From RUG11247 sp045649485 (GTDB taxonomy: Bacteria; Bacillota; Clostridia; Christensenellales; Aristaeellaceae), in contig JAZRPZ010000112.1 in NCBI GenBank assembly GCA_045649485.1, positions 1 through 64,000 of the forward strand: a stretch of 64,000 bases of DNA, written 5' to 3'. The position numbers and the translations under genes were made by a program. The notes below the pieces were generated by a model that was not told the DNA's origin, searched no databases, and saw only the letters and a list, made by a program, of their open reading frames with translations. Numbering within the stretch: position 1 is the first letter of the stretch; every line of letters starts with the position of its first letter. Of this stretch, positions 1 to 8,579 are shown piece after piece.

Positions 1-1
1 C

Positions 2-982
2 ATGGCTACGATCCGACTTCGCGTGCGCCGCGTATTCGGCATTCACTCCGTCAGCCCCGCCTGGGAGATGGACAAGGATTTCGACATGATCGCCGAAAAG
101 TGCGTTGAGCTCTCCAAAGACCTCAAGGGCACCTTCAAGGTCATGTCCCGCCGCTCCGACAAGAAGTTCCCCATGACCTCCATGGATATGAACATGGAGA
201 TCGGCGGCCGCATTCTTGCCGCTCACCCCTCCCTGAAGGTAGACGTTCACAAGCCCGACAATAAGGTAAGCGTCGAAGTCCGCGAAGACGCTGCCTATGT
301 ATACACCGAGGAAGTCATGGCTGCAGGCGGTCTGCCCATGGGCACCGGCGGCAAGGCAGCCCTGCTGCTCTCCGGCGGCATCGACAGCCCCGTTGCCGGC
401 TATCAGCTGATGCGCCGCGGCGTACGCATGTGCGCCATCCACTTCATGAGCCCGCCCTACACCGGCGAGCTGGCCCGTGAAAAGGTTCTTTCTCTGGCAA
501 AGATCCTCGCCTCCTATGCAGGCGGCATGCGTGTTTACATGGTGCCCTTCACCAACTGCCAGCTGGAGATCCACGAAAAGTGCCCCGATTCTCTGGGCAC
601 CCTCATCACCCGCCGCTTCATGATGCGCATTGCCTGCAAGCTTGCTCAGGATTTCGGCGCACAGGCAATGATCACCGGCGAATCTCTGGGTCAGGTTGCT
701 TCCCAGACCATGGAAGCCCTGGGCTGCACCGACGAGATCGCGGATATCCCCGTATTCCGTCCCCTCATCGGCATGGACAAGATCGAGATCATCAAGATCG
801 CCGAAAATATCGGCACCTATGAGACCTCCATCCTGCCCTATGAGGACTGCTGCACCGTATTCACTCCCAAGCACCCCACCACCCATCCCAAGCGTTCCAA
901 GATGCCCGAAGCCGAAGCAAAGCTGGATATCGACGCTCTGGTAAACGAGTGCGTGGAAAATACCGAGGTCATCATTCTGTAA
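2..982 (+). CDS. thiI: tRNA 4-thiouridine synthase ThiI, 5' truncated by window edge
   Basis: ThiI adenylates U8 of tRNA and transfers sulfur to make 4-thiouridine; it can also feed sulfur into thiamine synthesis. The frame is open from the first bases and the visible 326 residues start inside the N-terminal ferredoxin-like/THUMP region, so the true start lies upstream of the window (full ThiI is usually about 390 residues). A THUMP domain fills roughly the first 105 visible residues. The PP-loop ATP-binding motif SGGIDSP is at about 124-130, and the C-terminal part has the Gram-positive signature PYEDCCTVFTP with the conserved cysteine. There is no rhodanese domain, as is usual in Firmicutes, where a dedicated cysteine desulfurase supplies sulfur. 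Identification is firm; only the 5' end is missing. Confidence 0.95.
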   Translation: MATIRLRVRRVFGIHSVSPAWEMDKDFDMIAEKCVELSKDLKGTFKVMSRRSDKKFPMTSMDMNMEIGGRILAAHPSLKVDVHKPDNKVSVEVREDAAYVYTEEVMAAGGLPMGTGGKAALLLSGGIDSPVAGYQLMRRGVRMCAIHFMSPPYTGELAREKVLSLAKILASYAGGMRVYMVPFTNCQLEIHEKCPDSLGTLITRRFMMRIACKLAQDFGAQAMITGESLGQVASQTMEALGCTDEIADIPVFRPLIGMDKIEIIKIAENIGTYETSILPYEDCCTVFTPKHPTTHPKRSKMPEAEAKLDIDALVNECVENTEVIIL

Positions 983-983
983 G

Positions 984-1098
984 AATGTCGAAATCCTTCT
1001 TCGAAGGCTTTCGACCCGACAGGCGGCTTCGCCCGTCCGCTATTCTTACCTCTTGAAACCTTACCGCGCCCGACGGACATCATCCCCGGGCGCATTTT
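984..1098 (+). terminator. Hairpin-rich intergenic stretch with weak terminator after thiI
   Basis: Three inverted repeats lie between thiI and the helicase gene: GTCGAAA/TTTCGAC with an inner CCTTC/GAAGG at about 986-1014, a short GC hairpin at about 1017-1036, and GCGCCCG/CGGGCGC at 1066-1093 followed by ATTTTGAT. The last could terminate thiI transcription but its T-run is weak and its 14-base loop long. No ORF is evident here. Confidence 0.4.
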
Positions 1099-1138
1099 GA
1101 TATGTAACTGTTCCCGTTATCAAAAGGAGGTGCGTCGC

Positions 1139-3403
1139 ATGGACGTATCAAGCTACATCAGAAAACTGAAAAGCAATCCTGAGTTCATGGCGAACGTGAC
1201 CTCATGGCATGTCACGCCGCCCCGCGAGGCCCATTACGGCGAATTCCCGTCATGCCTCGACAGCCGCATAGTTGAGACCCTGAAAAACCGCGGCATCATA
1301 AAGCCCTATATCCACCAGTCCCGCGCCATCGAAGCTGCAATAAACCGAAAGGATTTCGTTGTTGTAACGCCCACCGCATCGGGCAAGACGCTGTGCTACA
1401 ACGTGCCCGTGCTGGATTCGATACTCCGCGATCCCGCGTCCCGTGCGCTGTATCTTTTCCCCACAAAGGCTCTTTCCAGCGACCAGGTCGCCGAACTTTA
1501 TTCCATGATCGAAGACATGGGCGCTGATATAAAGGCATACACCTACGACGGTGACACCCCGGCATCTGCCCGCACCGCTATCCGTCAGGCAGGTCATGTA
1601 GTCGTCACCAATCCCGATATGCTGCATCAGGGCATACTTCCCCACCACGCCAAATGGGTAAAGCTTTTCGAGAACCTGCGCTATGTGGTAATCGATGAGA
1701 TCCACGCCTACCGCGGTGTATTCGGTTCCAACCTTGCAAACGTCATCCGCAGACTCAAGCGTATCTGCAAATTCTACGGTTCAGACCCCACTTTCATCTG
1801 CTGTTCCGCAACCATCCGCAATCCCGATGAACTTGCTCGCACCATGACAGGCAAGGATATGCTGCTCATAAACGAAAACGGTGCGCCCGCAGGCGAAAGG
1901 CATGTGGTATTCTACAATCCCCCCGTGGTAAACGCTCAGCTGGGCATCCGCGCAGGCTCGATACCCGAGACCCGCCGCATCGCCTCGGACCTTCTGAAGC
2001 ACGACATATCCCATATTGTTTTCGCCCGCGCAAGACTTACCGTTGAAGTGCTGGTGCGCTACTTGAAGGATCTTGTGCGCGACCCCCTTGGCAATGCCGG
2101 CAAAGTACGCGGCTATCGCGGCGGATATCTGCCCACCCAGCGCCGCGAGATAGAGCGCGAACTGCGCGCCGGAAACGTGAAATCCGTCGTTTCCACCAAC
2201 GCCCTTGAACTGGGCATAGACATAGGTCAGCTGGACGCCTGCGTGCTCTGCGGATATCCGGGCACCATTGCCAGCACATGGCAGCAGGCGGGACGCGCGG
2301 GACGCCGAGGCAATGCATCGCTGCTCATCGTGGTAGCGTCTTCCTCGCCCCTCGACCAGTACATGATAACCCACCCGGATTATTTCCTTGAGCAGTCGCC
2401 CGAAAACGCGCTGATCAATCCCGAAAACCTCTATATTCTCATGAACCACATGAAGTGTGCGGCATACGAGCTGCCCTTCATTGACGGTGAGGAATTCGAA
2501 TGCGAGACCGAGACCGCCGAATTGCTCGAATATCTCTGCGACGAAAACATACTGCGTCACGTTGCGGGCAGGTATTACTGGATGGCGGAAGAATTCCCGC
2601 AGGCAGGCATCAATCTGCGTTCCGCCTCGGATCAGAATTTCCTCATTATCGATATCACCGACCCGAAAAAACACAAAGTCATCGGCGAGATGGACCGTTT
2701 CACCGTGCCCATGCTTTTGCATCAGTATGCCATATACATGCACGAAGGCAGGCAGTATCAGGTAGAGGAACTTGATTTCGATGATAAGAAGGGTTATGTG
2801 CGCGAAGTAAACGTAGGCTACTACACCGATGCCGACCTGACCACCTCGCTGAAGGTTCTGGACGAATTCGAGTGCGTGCCTTCCGGTTCGCTGATGCGTG
2901 CCCGCGGCGAAGTACAGGTTTCCAGCATGGTAACGCTCTTCAAGAAGATGAAGTTCGATACTCATGAAAACCTCGGCTGGGGACCGGTAACTCTGCCAGA
3001 GCTTGAAATGCACACCACTGCCTGCTGGTGGACCCTGCCCGACGGCATGGAAGAGCGTTATGACAAGGAATCGCTGAAGGGTGCCATGGTCGGTCTGGCG
3101 CACCTCATGCGGGGCATCGCGCCTGCGTATCTCATGTGCGCACCTCAGGATATTTCCGTTGTATATCACGTCCGCGACCCGTTCACCGGCAAGCCAACCA
3201 TCTATCTCTATGACGGCGTGCCCGGAGGAATCGGTCTTTCCGACAAGGTATTCGAAATGGACCGCGTGCTGCTTTCCCATGCCCGTGAGGTACTGCTCTC
3301 CTGCCCCTGTCCCGACGGCTGCCCCAGCTGCGTAGGCGTAGCTGCCGGCATCGGCGCAAAGTTCACTCTGGTGAGGATACTGAACGAGCTGCTGGGAGAG
3401 TGA
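1139..3403 (+). CDS. mrfA: MrfA/YprA-type DEAD/DEAH helicase with C-terminal zinc-binding DUF1998
   Basis: Superfamily 2 helicase of 754 residues. Walker A TPTASGKT is at about 77-84 and the DEIH box at about 186-189, with a second RecA-like domain containing the QQAGRAGR motif. A C-terminal four-cysteine cluster (CPCPDGCPSC) is the metal site of DUF1998. In Bacillus subtilis the orthologue MrfA unwinds DNA during repair of mitomycin C damage, working with the exonuclease MrfB; no mrfB is next to it here. I chose ATG 1139 because AAAAGGAGG sits 8 bases upstream; a frame-compatible ATG at 1097 has no ribosome site. Repair function is inferred from the family. Confidence 0.88.
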   Translation: MDVSSYIRKLKSNPEFMANVTSWHVTPPREAHYGEFPSCLDSRIVETLKNRGIIKPYIHQSRAIEAAINRKDFVVVTPTASGKTLCYNVPVLDSILRDPASRALYLFPTKALSSDQVAELYSMIEDMGADIKAYTYDGDTPASARTAIRQAGHVVVTNPDMLHQGILPHHAKWVKLFENLRYVVIDEIHAYRGVFGSNLANVIRRLKRICKFYGSDPTFICCSATIRNPDELARTMTGKDMLLINENGAPAGERHVVFYNPPVVNAQLGIRAGSIPETRRIASDLLKHDISHIVFARARLTVEVLVRYLKDLVRDPLGNAGKVRGYRGGYLPTQRREIERELRAGNVKSVVSTNALELGIDIGQLDACVLCGYPGTIASTWQQAGRAGRRGNASLLIVVASSSPLDQYMITHPDYFLEQSPENALINPENLYILMNHMKCAAYELPFIDGEEFECETETAELLEYLCDENILRHVAGRYYWMAEEFPQAGINLRSASDQNFLIIDITDPKKHKVIGEMDRFTVPMLLHQYAIYMHEGRQYQVEELDFDDKKGYVREVNVGYYTDADLTTSLKVLDEFECVPSGSLMRARGEVQVSSMVTLFKKMKFDTHENLGWGPVTLPELEMHTTACWWTLPDGMEERYDKESLKGAMVGLAHLMRGIAPAYLMCAPQDISVVYHVRDPFTGKPTIYLYDGVPGGIGLSDKVFEMDRVLLSHAREVLLSCPCPDGCPSCVGVAAGIGAKFTLVRILNELLGE

Positions 3404-3410
3404 GAGACGG

Positions 3411-3531
3411 GCAGGGGCTCTGCCCCTGCAACCCCGCCAAATGGATGATATCCCTTTGGAATCCCTATGCTGAGGGAAGGCTATTATCTGTATGTTGTCT
3501 GTCCATAGCCCGGGGGCCCACCCCCGAGCTA
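3411..3531. repeat. GC-rich palindromic intergenic elements
   Basis: Two perfect GC palindromes fill the gap before the dehydrogenase gene: GCAGGGGC-TCT-GCCCCTGC at 3411-3429, and CGGGGG-CCCA-CCCCCG at 3511-3526, which extends to TAGC/GCTA arms at 3506-3531. The sequence style (runs around CAGGGGCTCTGCCCCTG) resembles the stretch at 41057-41117. They look like a REP-type dispersed palindrome family; neither has a T-run, so terminator function is doubtful. Confidence 0.5.
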
Positions 3532-3558
3532 CGGAGATTATTTGGGAGGTAGTTTTTT

Positions 3559-4503
3559 ATGAAGATCGTTATTACCGATGCACGTACCGTTACGCGCGGG
3601 GATCTGGATCTTAATGTTCTCACGCAGTTCGGATGCGTGGATATACATGAGATGCTGGCTAAGGAAGATTATCCTACTGCGCTGGCGGATGCCGAGATCA
3701 TACTCTGCAACAAGACCATAATCGATTCTGCGCTGATGGACTGCGCACCCAACCTCAAGTATGTGGGTCTGTTTGCTACCGGCTACAACAACGTGGACAC
3801 CGTAGAGGCAAAGAAGCGCGGCATCGTGGTATGCAACGCAGGTTCTTATTCCACCATGGCTGTTGCACAGCATGTTTTCGCGATGATACTCAATCATGCC
3901 TCCCGTGTGGCTGATTACAACAGCTTTGTGCAGGATGGCGGCTGGAAGAACAGCAGCACCTTCTCCCCCTTCGTTTTCCCCACTCACGAGCTGTACGGCT
4001 GCACCCTGGGCATCGTTGGCTACGGTTCCATCGGCAGGCAGGTGGCTGAGATAGGCCGCGCATTCGGCATGAACATAATCGTTCACAGCCGCAGCCACAA
4101 GGAAGGCGTTGAAAACGTCACTCTTGAGGAACTGATGCGCCGCTCGGATTACATCACCTTCCACTGCCCGCTCAACGATCAGAGCCGCGGCATGGTTGGC
4201 ATCAACGAGCTGAAGCTGTGCAAGCCTACCGCTTACATCGTAAACACCGCGCGCGGCGGCGTTATCGTGGAAAGCGAACTGGCAGACGCTCTTAAGGCGA
4301 ATATGATCGCCGGCGCCGCCATCGATGTACTCTCCACCGAACCCATGGCGCAGGATTGTCCCCTGTTCGGCATCGAAAACTGCACCGTCACTCCCCATGT
4401 TGCCTGGGCACCCATCGAGACCCGCATCAGACTTATGGACATCGTATGCAACAACATCAAGTGCTTCATTGATGGCGATCCCGTCAACGTGGTAAACAAA
4501 TAA
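3559..4503 (+). CDS. D-2-hydroxyacid dehydrogenase (glycerate dehydrogenase-like)
   Basis: NAD-dependent oxidoreductase of 314 residues that interconverts a 2-oxoacid and its D-2-hydroxyacid. The Rossmann motif GYGSIG is at 154-159, and the catalytic triad of the family is complete: Arg232 in NTARGG, Glu261 in STEPM and His280 in TPHVAWAP. The substrate-binding stretch FATGYNNVD (72-80) is typical of the glycerate/hydroxypyruvate branch, but substrate cannot be fixed from sequence. A GGGAGG site precedes ATG 3559. It stands alone and ends at a strong terminator shared with the convergent esterase gene. Confidence 0.85.
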   Translation: MKIVITDARTVTRGDLDLNVLTQFGCVDIHEMLAKEDYPTALADAEIILCNKTIIDSALMDCAPNLKYVGLFATGYNNVDTVEAKKRGIVVCNAGSYSTMAVAQHVFAMILNHASRVADYNSFVQDGGWKNSSTFSPFVFPTHELYGCTLGIVGYGSIGRQVAEIGRAFGMNIIVHSRSHKEGVENVTLEELMRRSDYITFHCPLNDQSRGMVGINELKLCKPTAYIVNTARGGVIVESELADALKANMIAGAAIDVLSTEPMAQDCPLFGIENCTVTPHVAWAPIETRIRLMDIVCNNIKCFIDGDPVNVVNK

Positions 4504-4506
4504 AAA

Positions 4507-4540
4507 ATAGCCCTGCCGAAATCATCGGCAGGGCTATTTT
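4507..4540. terminator. Bidirectional intrinsic terminator
   Basis: Perfect 13-bp stem (4507-4519 with 4525-4537), loop AATCA, T-run on the + side and A-run on the left, so it can serve both the dehydrogenase and the convergent esterase gene. Confidence 0.9.
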
Positions 4541-4551
4541 ATTCACAGTGA

Positions 4552-5484
4552 TCAGGATTTTCCGGGGAGATCGATACCAATGTGCTTTTTCAGCCATTCC
4601 TGACACAGGGGAATCCACTTGGCTGCATCATCATCTATCTGACCGACAGTGGAGGAGGTAGACTGGTCGGAAAGCGAGAGACCATGATCGCCCTTTTCGA
4701 ATACATGCAGTTCGAACGGGATACCGGCATTTCCCAGCGCAGTTGCCATTATTGTGGAATTCTGTACAGGCACAAGGTTATCGCCCGCAGTTGCCCAGAT
4801 AAACATAGGCGGAGTCTTTTCCGAGACATGGTAATTGGGGCTTATTTCGGTAAGCTTATCATCATCCGGCATAGCGGCGCCGGCAAACGCGAAATTGCAC
4901 ATGTGGAAAAGCTCCTTGCCGAAGCCTTCCATCTTTTCTATCAGACCCTTCATGAATACATAATCGATCACGGGATACGCAAGTATCGCCGCCGCAGGCT
5001 TCAGCAGCGCGTTATCCACACCGAAAGGTTCGCTCATGACGGGCTTATCCCAATATACGGAATACATAGCGCAGTTGTGCACGCCTGCGGAGAAGCCGCA
5101 GATGGCCACATTGTCCATATCCACAAGCCACTCATCGGCATATTTTCTTATCTCAAGCATAGCGCAGGCGATGTCCCGCATGGGCGCAGGATGATTGAGC
5201 CATGGTTTTGCTTCCGGCTCATTGTTTGCAGCCATCATAAATCCGCCCTTGTTTTCTGAATATACCGAATACCTGAGCACAAAGGCATGATATCCCATAG
5301 CCGCAAAACGCATGGCAACGGGTTCTCCCTCACGGTCGGAACAACCCAGATACGCGCCGCCGGGACACACTATCACCGCAGGACGCTTCTTGCCCTTCAG
5401 CATCTCCGGCGAATCATCCAGCACATATGTAGTAAGGGTAACGTCATCCCTGTCTTTCCAAAGCTTTATTTTCTTATGTATCAT
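4552..5484 (-). CDS. Alpha/beta hydrolase, esterase/lipase family
   Basis: Cytoplasmic alpha/beta hydrolase of 310 residues, no signal peptide. The oxyanion-hole motif CPGGAY is at 40-45, and the nucleophile elbow is GFSAG (Ser132). Asp235 (AGDNLVP) and His267 (KGDHG) complete the triad. This arrangement is found in acetyl-xylan or carbohydrate-ester esterases (BD-FAE/Axe-like) and general carboxylesterases; the exact substrate is unknown. I chose ATG 5484 because GGAGG lies at the proper distance upstream, in preference to an ATG 24 bases earlier without a site. Several glycoside hydrolases elsewhere in the window make a deacetylase for plant polysaccharide plausible but unproven. Confidence 0.75.
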   Translation of the reverse strand: MIHKKIKLWKDRDDVTLTTYVLDDSPEMLKGKKRPAVIVCPGGAYLGCSDREGEPVAMRFAAMGYHAFVLRYSVYSENKGGFMMAANNEPEAKPWLNHPAPMRDIACAMLEIRKYADEWLVDMDNVAICGFSAGVHNCAMYSVYWDKPVMSEPFGVDNALLKPAAAILAYPVIDYVFMKGLIEKMEGFGKELFHMCNFAFAGAAMPDDDKLTEISPNYHVSEKTPPMFIWATAGDNLVPVQNSTIMATALGNAGIPFELHVFEKGDHGLSLSDQSTSSTVGQIDDDAAKWIPLCQEWLKKHIGIDLPGKS

Positions 5485-5569
5485 TGTCACACCTCCGCTG
5501 TTTTCCATCTCTTAACATTATAATACCATAAAAACTGTCTCAAAACAACTTATGCGGATATCAAAACAA

Positions 5570-5635
5570 CAGCGGCGCACGATGTACCGTACGCCGCCGG
5601 AGGTATACATTCACTACATAGTGACCGCATACCTC
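5570..5635. other. Tandem hairpins downstream of the coat gene pair
   Basis: GCGGCG/CGCCGC arms (about 5570-5598) are followed by a compound hairpin with outer arms GAGGTAT/ATACCTC (5600-5606, 5629-5635) and inner arms TCACTA/TAGTGA (5611-5616, 5619-5624). It follows the stop of the CotF-like gene on the - strand but lacks a clear T-run. Either a terminator variant or a 3' RNA structure. Confidence 0.45.
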
Positions 5636-5648
5636 AATAACCGATCCT

Positions 5649-5951
5649 TTATTCCTGGCACTGAGCAGATATATTCTGCTTCATCTGCTGATACTTCTGA
5701 CGCGCGGCCTCTACTTCGGGCTTGGGCGCGTTCTTGGCGGGGTACCAGCCCAGCTGATTCATCTTGTCGAATATCTCAGTCTGGTTATGCACACAGCCGT
5801 TGAAGTTGTCGGTCAGCACATTCTTCAGCTGAGGGCATACTGCCTCGGGAATGAAGGTGGAATAGGAAGTTATGAGGTACTTTTCTGAAGTGAGAAGGTC
5901 CTCCATCCTGTCCTGATCGGTCAGCGAACAGATTCTCTTATTATCCATCAT
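5649..5951 (-). CDS. CotF-like spore coat protein
   Basis: Protein of about 100 residues of the CotF spore-coat family (a four-helix, ferritin-like fold). Family marks are the N-terminal LTDQDRMEDLLTSEKYL stretch, the helix ending in Q-x-E-IFDKM, and the QLGWYP motif near residue 80. Such proteins are laid down in the coat of the maturing spore. AAGGAGG is 5-8 bases upstream of two consecutive ATGs (5951, 5948). It follows a smaller related gene by 13 bases, so the two form an operon, presumably expressed late in the mother cell. Confidence 0.82.
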   Translation of the reverse strand: MMDNKRICSLTDQDRMEDLLTSEKYLITSYSTFIPEAVCPQLKNVLTDNFNGCVHNQTEIFDKMNQLGWYPAKNAPKPEVEAARQKYQQMKQNISAQCQE

Positions 5952-5964
5952 TATCTCCTCCTTA

Positions 5965-6171
5965 TCAACCATGACTGTTCAGATATCCGAGCAGCCTGTC
6001 GTAGCGGGCACGGTGCTCACCTGCAATCCTTGCAGACAGCTGACAAAGCTGCTGGTCAGAAAACTGACCGGAGTAGAATTCCGCCTTCTTTGCGGCGAGA
6101 AATTCATGTTTCAGCTGGTCCTCAAGAATTGTGAGGCTCTTGGACATGATGGTTCCGTTTGCTGCATCCAT
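5965..6171 (-). CDS. Small CotF-associated protein, likely spore coat
   Basis: Short helical protein (68 residues) with the pattern ILEDQLKHEFLAAKKAEFY...QLCQL...EHRARYDRLLGYLNSH. This is the ferritin-like companion protein usually encoded beside CotF-family genes in Clostridia. AAGGAGG is 9 bases before ATG 6171; three earlier in-frame or overlapping ATG codons are too close to that site. Function in the spore coat is inferred from the neighbour and the shared fold. Confidence 0.65.
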   Translation of the reverse strand: MDAANGTIMSKSLTILEDQLKHEFLAAKKAEFYSGQFSDQQLCQLSARIAGEHRARYDRLLGYLNSHG

Positions 6172-6250
6172 GATCATCATCCTCCTTCGTCGATCGGATG
6201 GTCATATTATGGCGCAAACTCGCTTTAACTAATCATGGAAAAATCTGCAC

Positions 6251-6280
6251 AAAAAACTGCCGTATGCTTACGGCAGTTTT
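6251..6280 (-). terminator. Intrinsic terminator of the XRE gene
   Basis: 12-bp stem (6253-6264 with 6269-6280), loop TGCT, followed on the - strand by a T-run. It overlaps the stop codon of the XRE regulator. Confidence 0.85.
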
Positions 6281-6522
6281 CAGTATATTTCCTGTTCAAG
6301 GCTGCGGAATTCATCGGTATCAAAAAATTCCGTAATAGTGATTCCAAGTCCGTCGCATATCATTTTCAGCGTTACTATGCCAGGATTCTGACTTACACCG
6401 CTGAAAATGTTTTTTATTGTTGTCGGAGGCATTCCGCACAGGTTTGCAAGCCCATTCATAGACAAATCCCGCTGTCTGCAAAGATCACGAAGCCTGTCAA
6501 CCACACATTCCCTTATCGTCAT
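6280..6522 (-). CDS. Small XRE-family DNA-binding regulator
   Basis: An 80-residue protein that is essentially one Cro/CI-type helix-turn-helix domain: LSMNGLANLCGMPPTTIKNI covers the HTH and DGLGITITEFF is the typical fifth-helix end. It has no effector domain, so it likely acts as a simple repressor or partners with another protein. GGAAGGA is 7 bases before ATG 6522; two upstream in-frame ATGs lack a site. It is divergent from the small ORF at 6651, whose promoter region it might control. Confidence 0.8.
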   Translation of the reverse strand: MTIRECVVDRLRDLCRQRDLSMNGLANLCGMPPTTIKNIFSGVSQNPGIVTLKMICDGLGITITEFFDTDEFRSLEQEIY

Positions 6523-6650
6523 ATAATAATCCTTCCACATTTTATGTGAAAATCCTAACAGCTTTATATGACGCAAGTAGCCCATTTATGGACTATCGGC
6601 AATTCTTATGATATAATCATACTATAAATAGCTTATGGAGGTACGAAGAT

Positions 6651-6920
6651 ATGCCTAATATAAACTACATGTCTGATGACAGGCTCGATTATCTAAAGTC
6701 ATACGGCGAAACAGATGCTGTTCTCAGCAAGCTAATTGAAATACGCAGAAATCTCTATAAAAGAATCAGCGTTGTATTGCCGCCCGATGGTCAACGCGCG
6801 CTTGACGAGCTCGAACTGCTTGAAAATGAAATACGCAAGCTGTATATGAACAAGGAATACTATGCAGGTTACGGCGCATGCCTTTCCCTGATTTCAAAAG
6901 TATCTTCCTCCGATAAATAA
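6651..6920 (+). CDS. Small protein of unknown function, possibly DUF6809-like
   Basis: An 89-residue charged, helical protein without signal peptide or membrane segment. The central part (LDELELLENEIRKL) is amphipathic and the end contains YYAGYGACLSLISKV, which recalls the C-terminal part of DUF6809 proteins (a small family common in Clostridia), but I cannot confirm the match. A good GGAGG lies 12 bases upstream, and the gene ends at a strong terminator, so it is likely real. It is divergent from the small XRE regulator, a typical arrangement for a regulated small protein. Confidence 0.6.
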   Translation: MPNINYMSDDRLDYLKSYGETDAVLSKLIEIRRNLYKRISVVLPPDGQRALDELELLENEIRKLYMNKEYYAGYGACLSLISKVSSSDK

Positions 6921-6924
6921 ATAT

Positions 6925-6962
6925 AAAAAAACAGCTGCCGCAAAAATCGCGGCAGCTGTTTT
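6925..6962. terminator. Bidirectional intrinsic terminator
   Basis: 12-bp perfect stem (6930-6941 with 6949-6960) flanked by A-run and T-run, between the convergent small gene and rsfS. Confidence 0.9.
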
Positions 6963-6969
6963 GCTGATA

Positions 6970-7329
6970 TCAGTCCACTGCAGGCTCGAATTCGACCTGA
7001 TTGGTACCGTCCATCCACAGACGCTCGATGTTGTAGAATTCGCGCTCTTCGGGATGGAATACGTGCAGAATAACGGAAGCATAGTCCATAACGATCCAGC
7101 GGGATTCGTTCATGCCCTCGCGGCGGCGGGGCTCGATGCCCTTTTCCATGAGCTTATCATCCACGTCCTCGCACAGGGCGCGTACGGCCTGCACATTGCG
7201 CGCGGAAGCGATTACGAAATAATCGGTGATGGAAGTCAGGTGATCCACCTGCAGTATCTGTATGTTGAGGCCGCCCTTTTTATCAAGTATCTGAGCGATC
7301 TCCAATGCCAGTTCTCTGGGCTTATCCAT
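6970..7329 (-). CDS. rsfS: Ribosomal silencing factor RsfS
   Basis: RsfS (Iojap/DUF143 family), 119 residues. It binds ribosomal protein uL14 and blocks joining of the 30S and 50S subunits when nutrients are short. The family block TSITDYFVIASARN is near the middle, followed by R-WIVMDYASVILHVF and the conserved REFYNIERLW end. ATG 7329 has AGGAGG 8 bases upstream. It overlaps the end of the nadD-yqeK fusion gene by 8 bases, so translation is probably coupled; nadD, yqeK and rsfS are classic neighbours in Firmicutes. Confidence 0.93.
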   Translation of the reverse strand: MDKPRELALEIAQILDKKGGLNIQILQVDHLTSITDYFVIASARNVQAVRALCEDVDDKLMEKGIEPRRREGMNESRWIVMDYASVILHVFHPEEREFYNIERLWMDGTNQVEFEPAVD

Positions 7330-8455
7330 GTCTGTATCCTCCTGATTCAATATTATTTATCATTTTCTCCGTTATCGGATGCAGCGTGCCGTGATTCTTT
7401 CCGGCATAGCTTTGGGTGAGTCTTGCGCACTTCACCGCGGCGGCATATATATTCTGCCGCGCAAGCCTGCGTGCATCTTCCAGTCCGGGAAATTCCGCCC
7501 GATTGGGTTCTACCATATCAGCCACATAAACTATGGCATCAAGCAGGCTCATGTGTTCGGCGCCGACGGTGTGCCTGCGTATAGCGGAAAGCACTTCTTC
7601 ATCGGTAACGCCGTATTTCTTGCGGGCACGATAAGCGCCCACCGGTGCATGAAGCACAGGCATTACAGCCTTTTCATCAGCATCTGCGCCTGCTTCATCG
7701 GCATGTTTCAGCAGCTTTTCCGGCTTCATATACTTTGCGCAATCGTGCAGCAGGCCTGCCATATAGGCCTTGCCCACATGCGCACCGTGAATCTCCGCCA
7801 GTTCAACGCAGGTATCCGCTACTCCAAGCACATGTCTGTACCTGCCGGGCTTCAGCTTTTCCTTCAGATCCTTCATTATCGAACTTTCAGGAACCGCGGC
7901 AATATAAAGTCCGCGGCGTGCGATATACTCCCTGACATTTGAAGGAAGCATGCCTTCACCGCTGCCTCCGGAAGCGATATTGGCACGTATCGCTGCAGAG
8001 GATATCTCCGGAATATCGGCATGCAGCGTGAGCATACCTTCCGGAACAACATCCGTTCCACCCTTGCGCACAACGCAGGCGAAACTGCATCTTTTGCGTA
8101 TCTTATCAATACCCTTCCAGTTATCTACGCGGGCTGCTGCGTCCGAACCGATAATATATATCAGTTCGTCTTCGGGATACATATTTCTGAGAGACTTCAC
8201 AGTATCCACTGCGTATGTATTTCCCGGACGCGTTGCTTCGATATCGCTGACTTCCGCCCCTTCGATTTCAGCGGCGGCGATCCTCGTCATCGTAAGCCTG
8301 TCTGCACGACTTGCAAGCGGCTGTTTGTATGGCGGTTCACCGGACGGAATAAGCAATATTCTGTCCAGACCCAGTTCTTCAAGCGCCGCGCGTGCCAGTG
8401 CGACGTGGCCCGAATGCACCGGATCAAACGCGCCTCCAAGTATGCCTGTCCGCAT
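7322..8455 (-). CDS. nadD: NadD-YqeK fusion: nicotinate-mononucleotide adenylyltransferase plus HD hydrolase
   Basis: Two enzymes in one 377-residue chain. Residues 1-190 are NadD, which makes deamido-NAD from nicotinate mononucleotide and ATP. The nucleotidyltransferase motif GGAFDPVHSGH is at 7-17 and the ISSAAIR motif at about 151-157. Residues about 192-377 are a YqeK-type HD domain: His208 in RYRHVLG, HD at 237-238, further His near 269 and 295, and Asp312. YqeK hydrolyses Ap4A symmetrically. In most Firmicutes these are adjacent separate genes; here no stop or start separates them. ATG 8455 fits GGAGGG about 10 bases upstream. Followed by rsfS with an 8-base overlap. Confidence 0.9.
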   Translation of the reverse strand: MRTGILGGAFDPVHSGHVALARAALEELGLDRILLIPSGEPPYKQPLASRADRLTMTRIAAAEIEGAEVSDIEATRPGNTYAVDTVKSLRNMYPEDELIYIIGSDAAARVDNWKGIDKIRKRCSFACVVRKGGTDVVPEGMLTLHADIPEISSAAIRANIASGGSGEGMLPSNVREYIARRGLYIAAVPESSIMKDLKEKLKPGRYRHVLGVADTCVELAEIHGAHVGKAYMAGLLHDCAKYMKPEKLLKHADEAGADADEKAVMPVLHAPVGAYRARKKYGVTDEEVLSAIRRHTVGAEHMSLLDAIVYVADMVEPNRAEFPGLEDARRLARQNIYAAAVKCARLTQSYAGKNHGTLHPITEKMINNIESGGYRHG

Positions 8456-8579
8456 TCGTACAGCTCCCTCCATAGATTACACTACCATTATACACTAAAA
8501 TCGTCTGATTGAAAAGAAAAACATCCGTCAATGAATATATCATTTGCCGCGGCGCAGAATTTATGCGGAGGCGATGATA

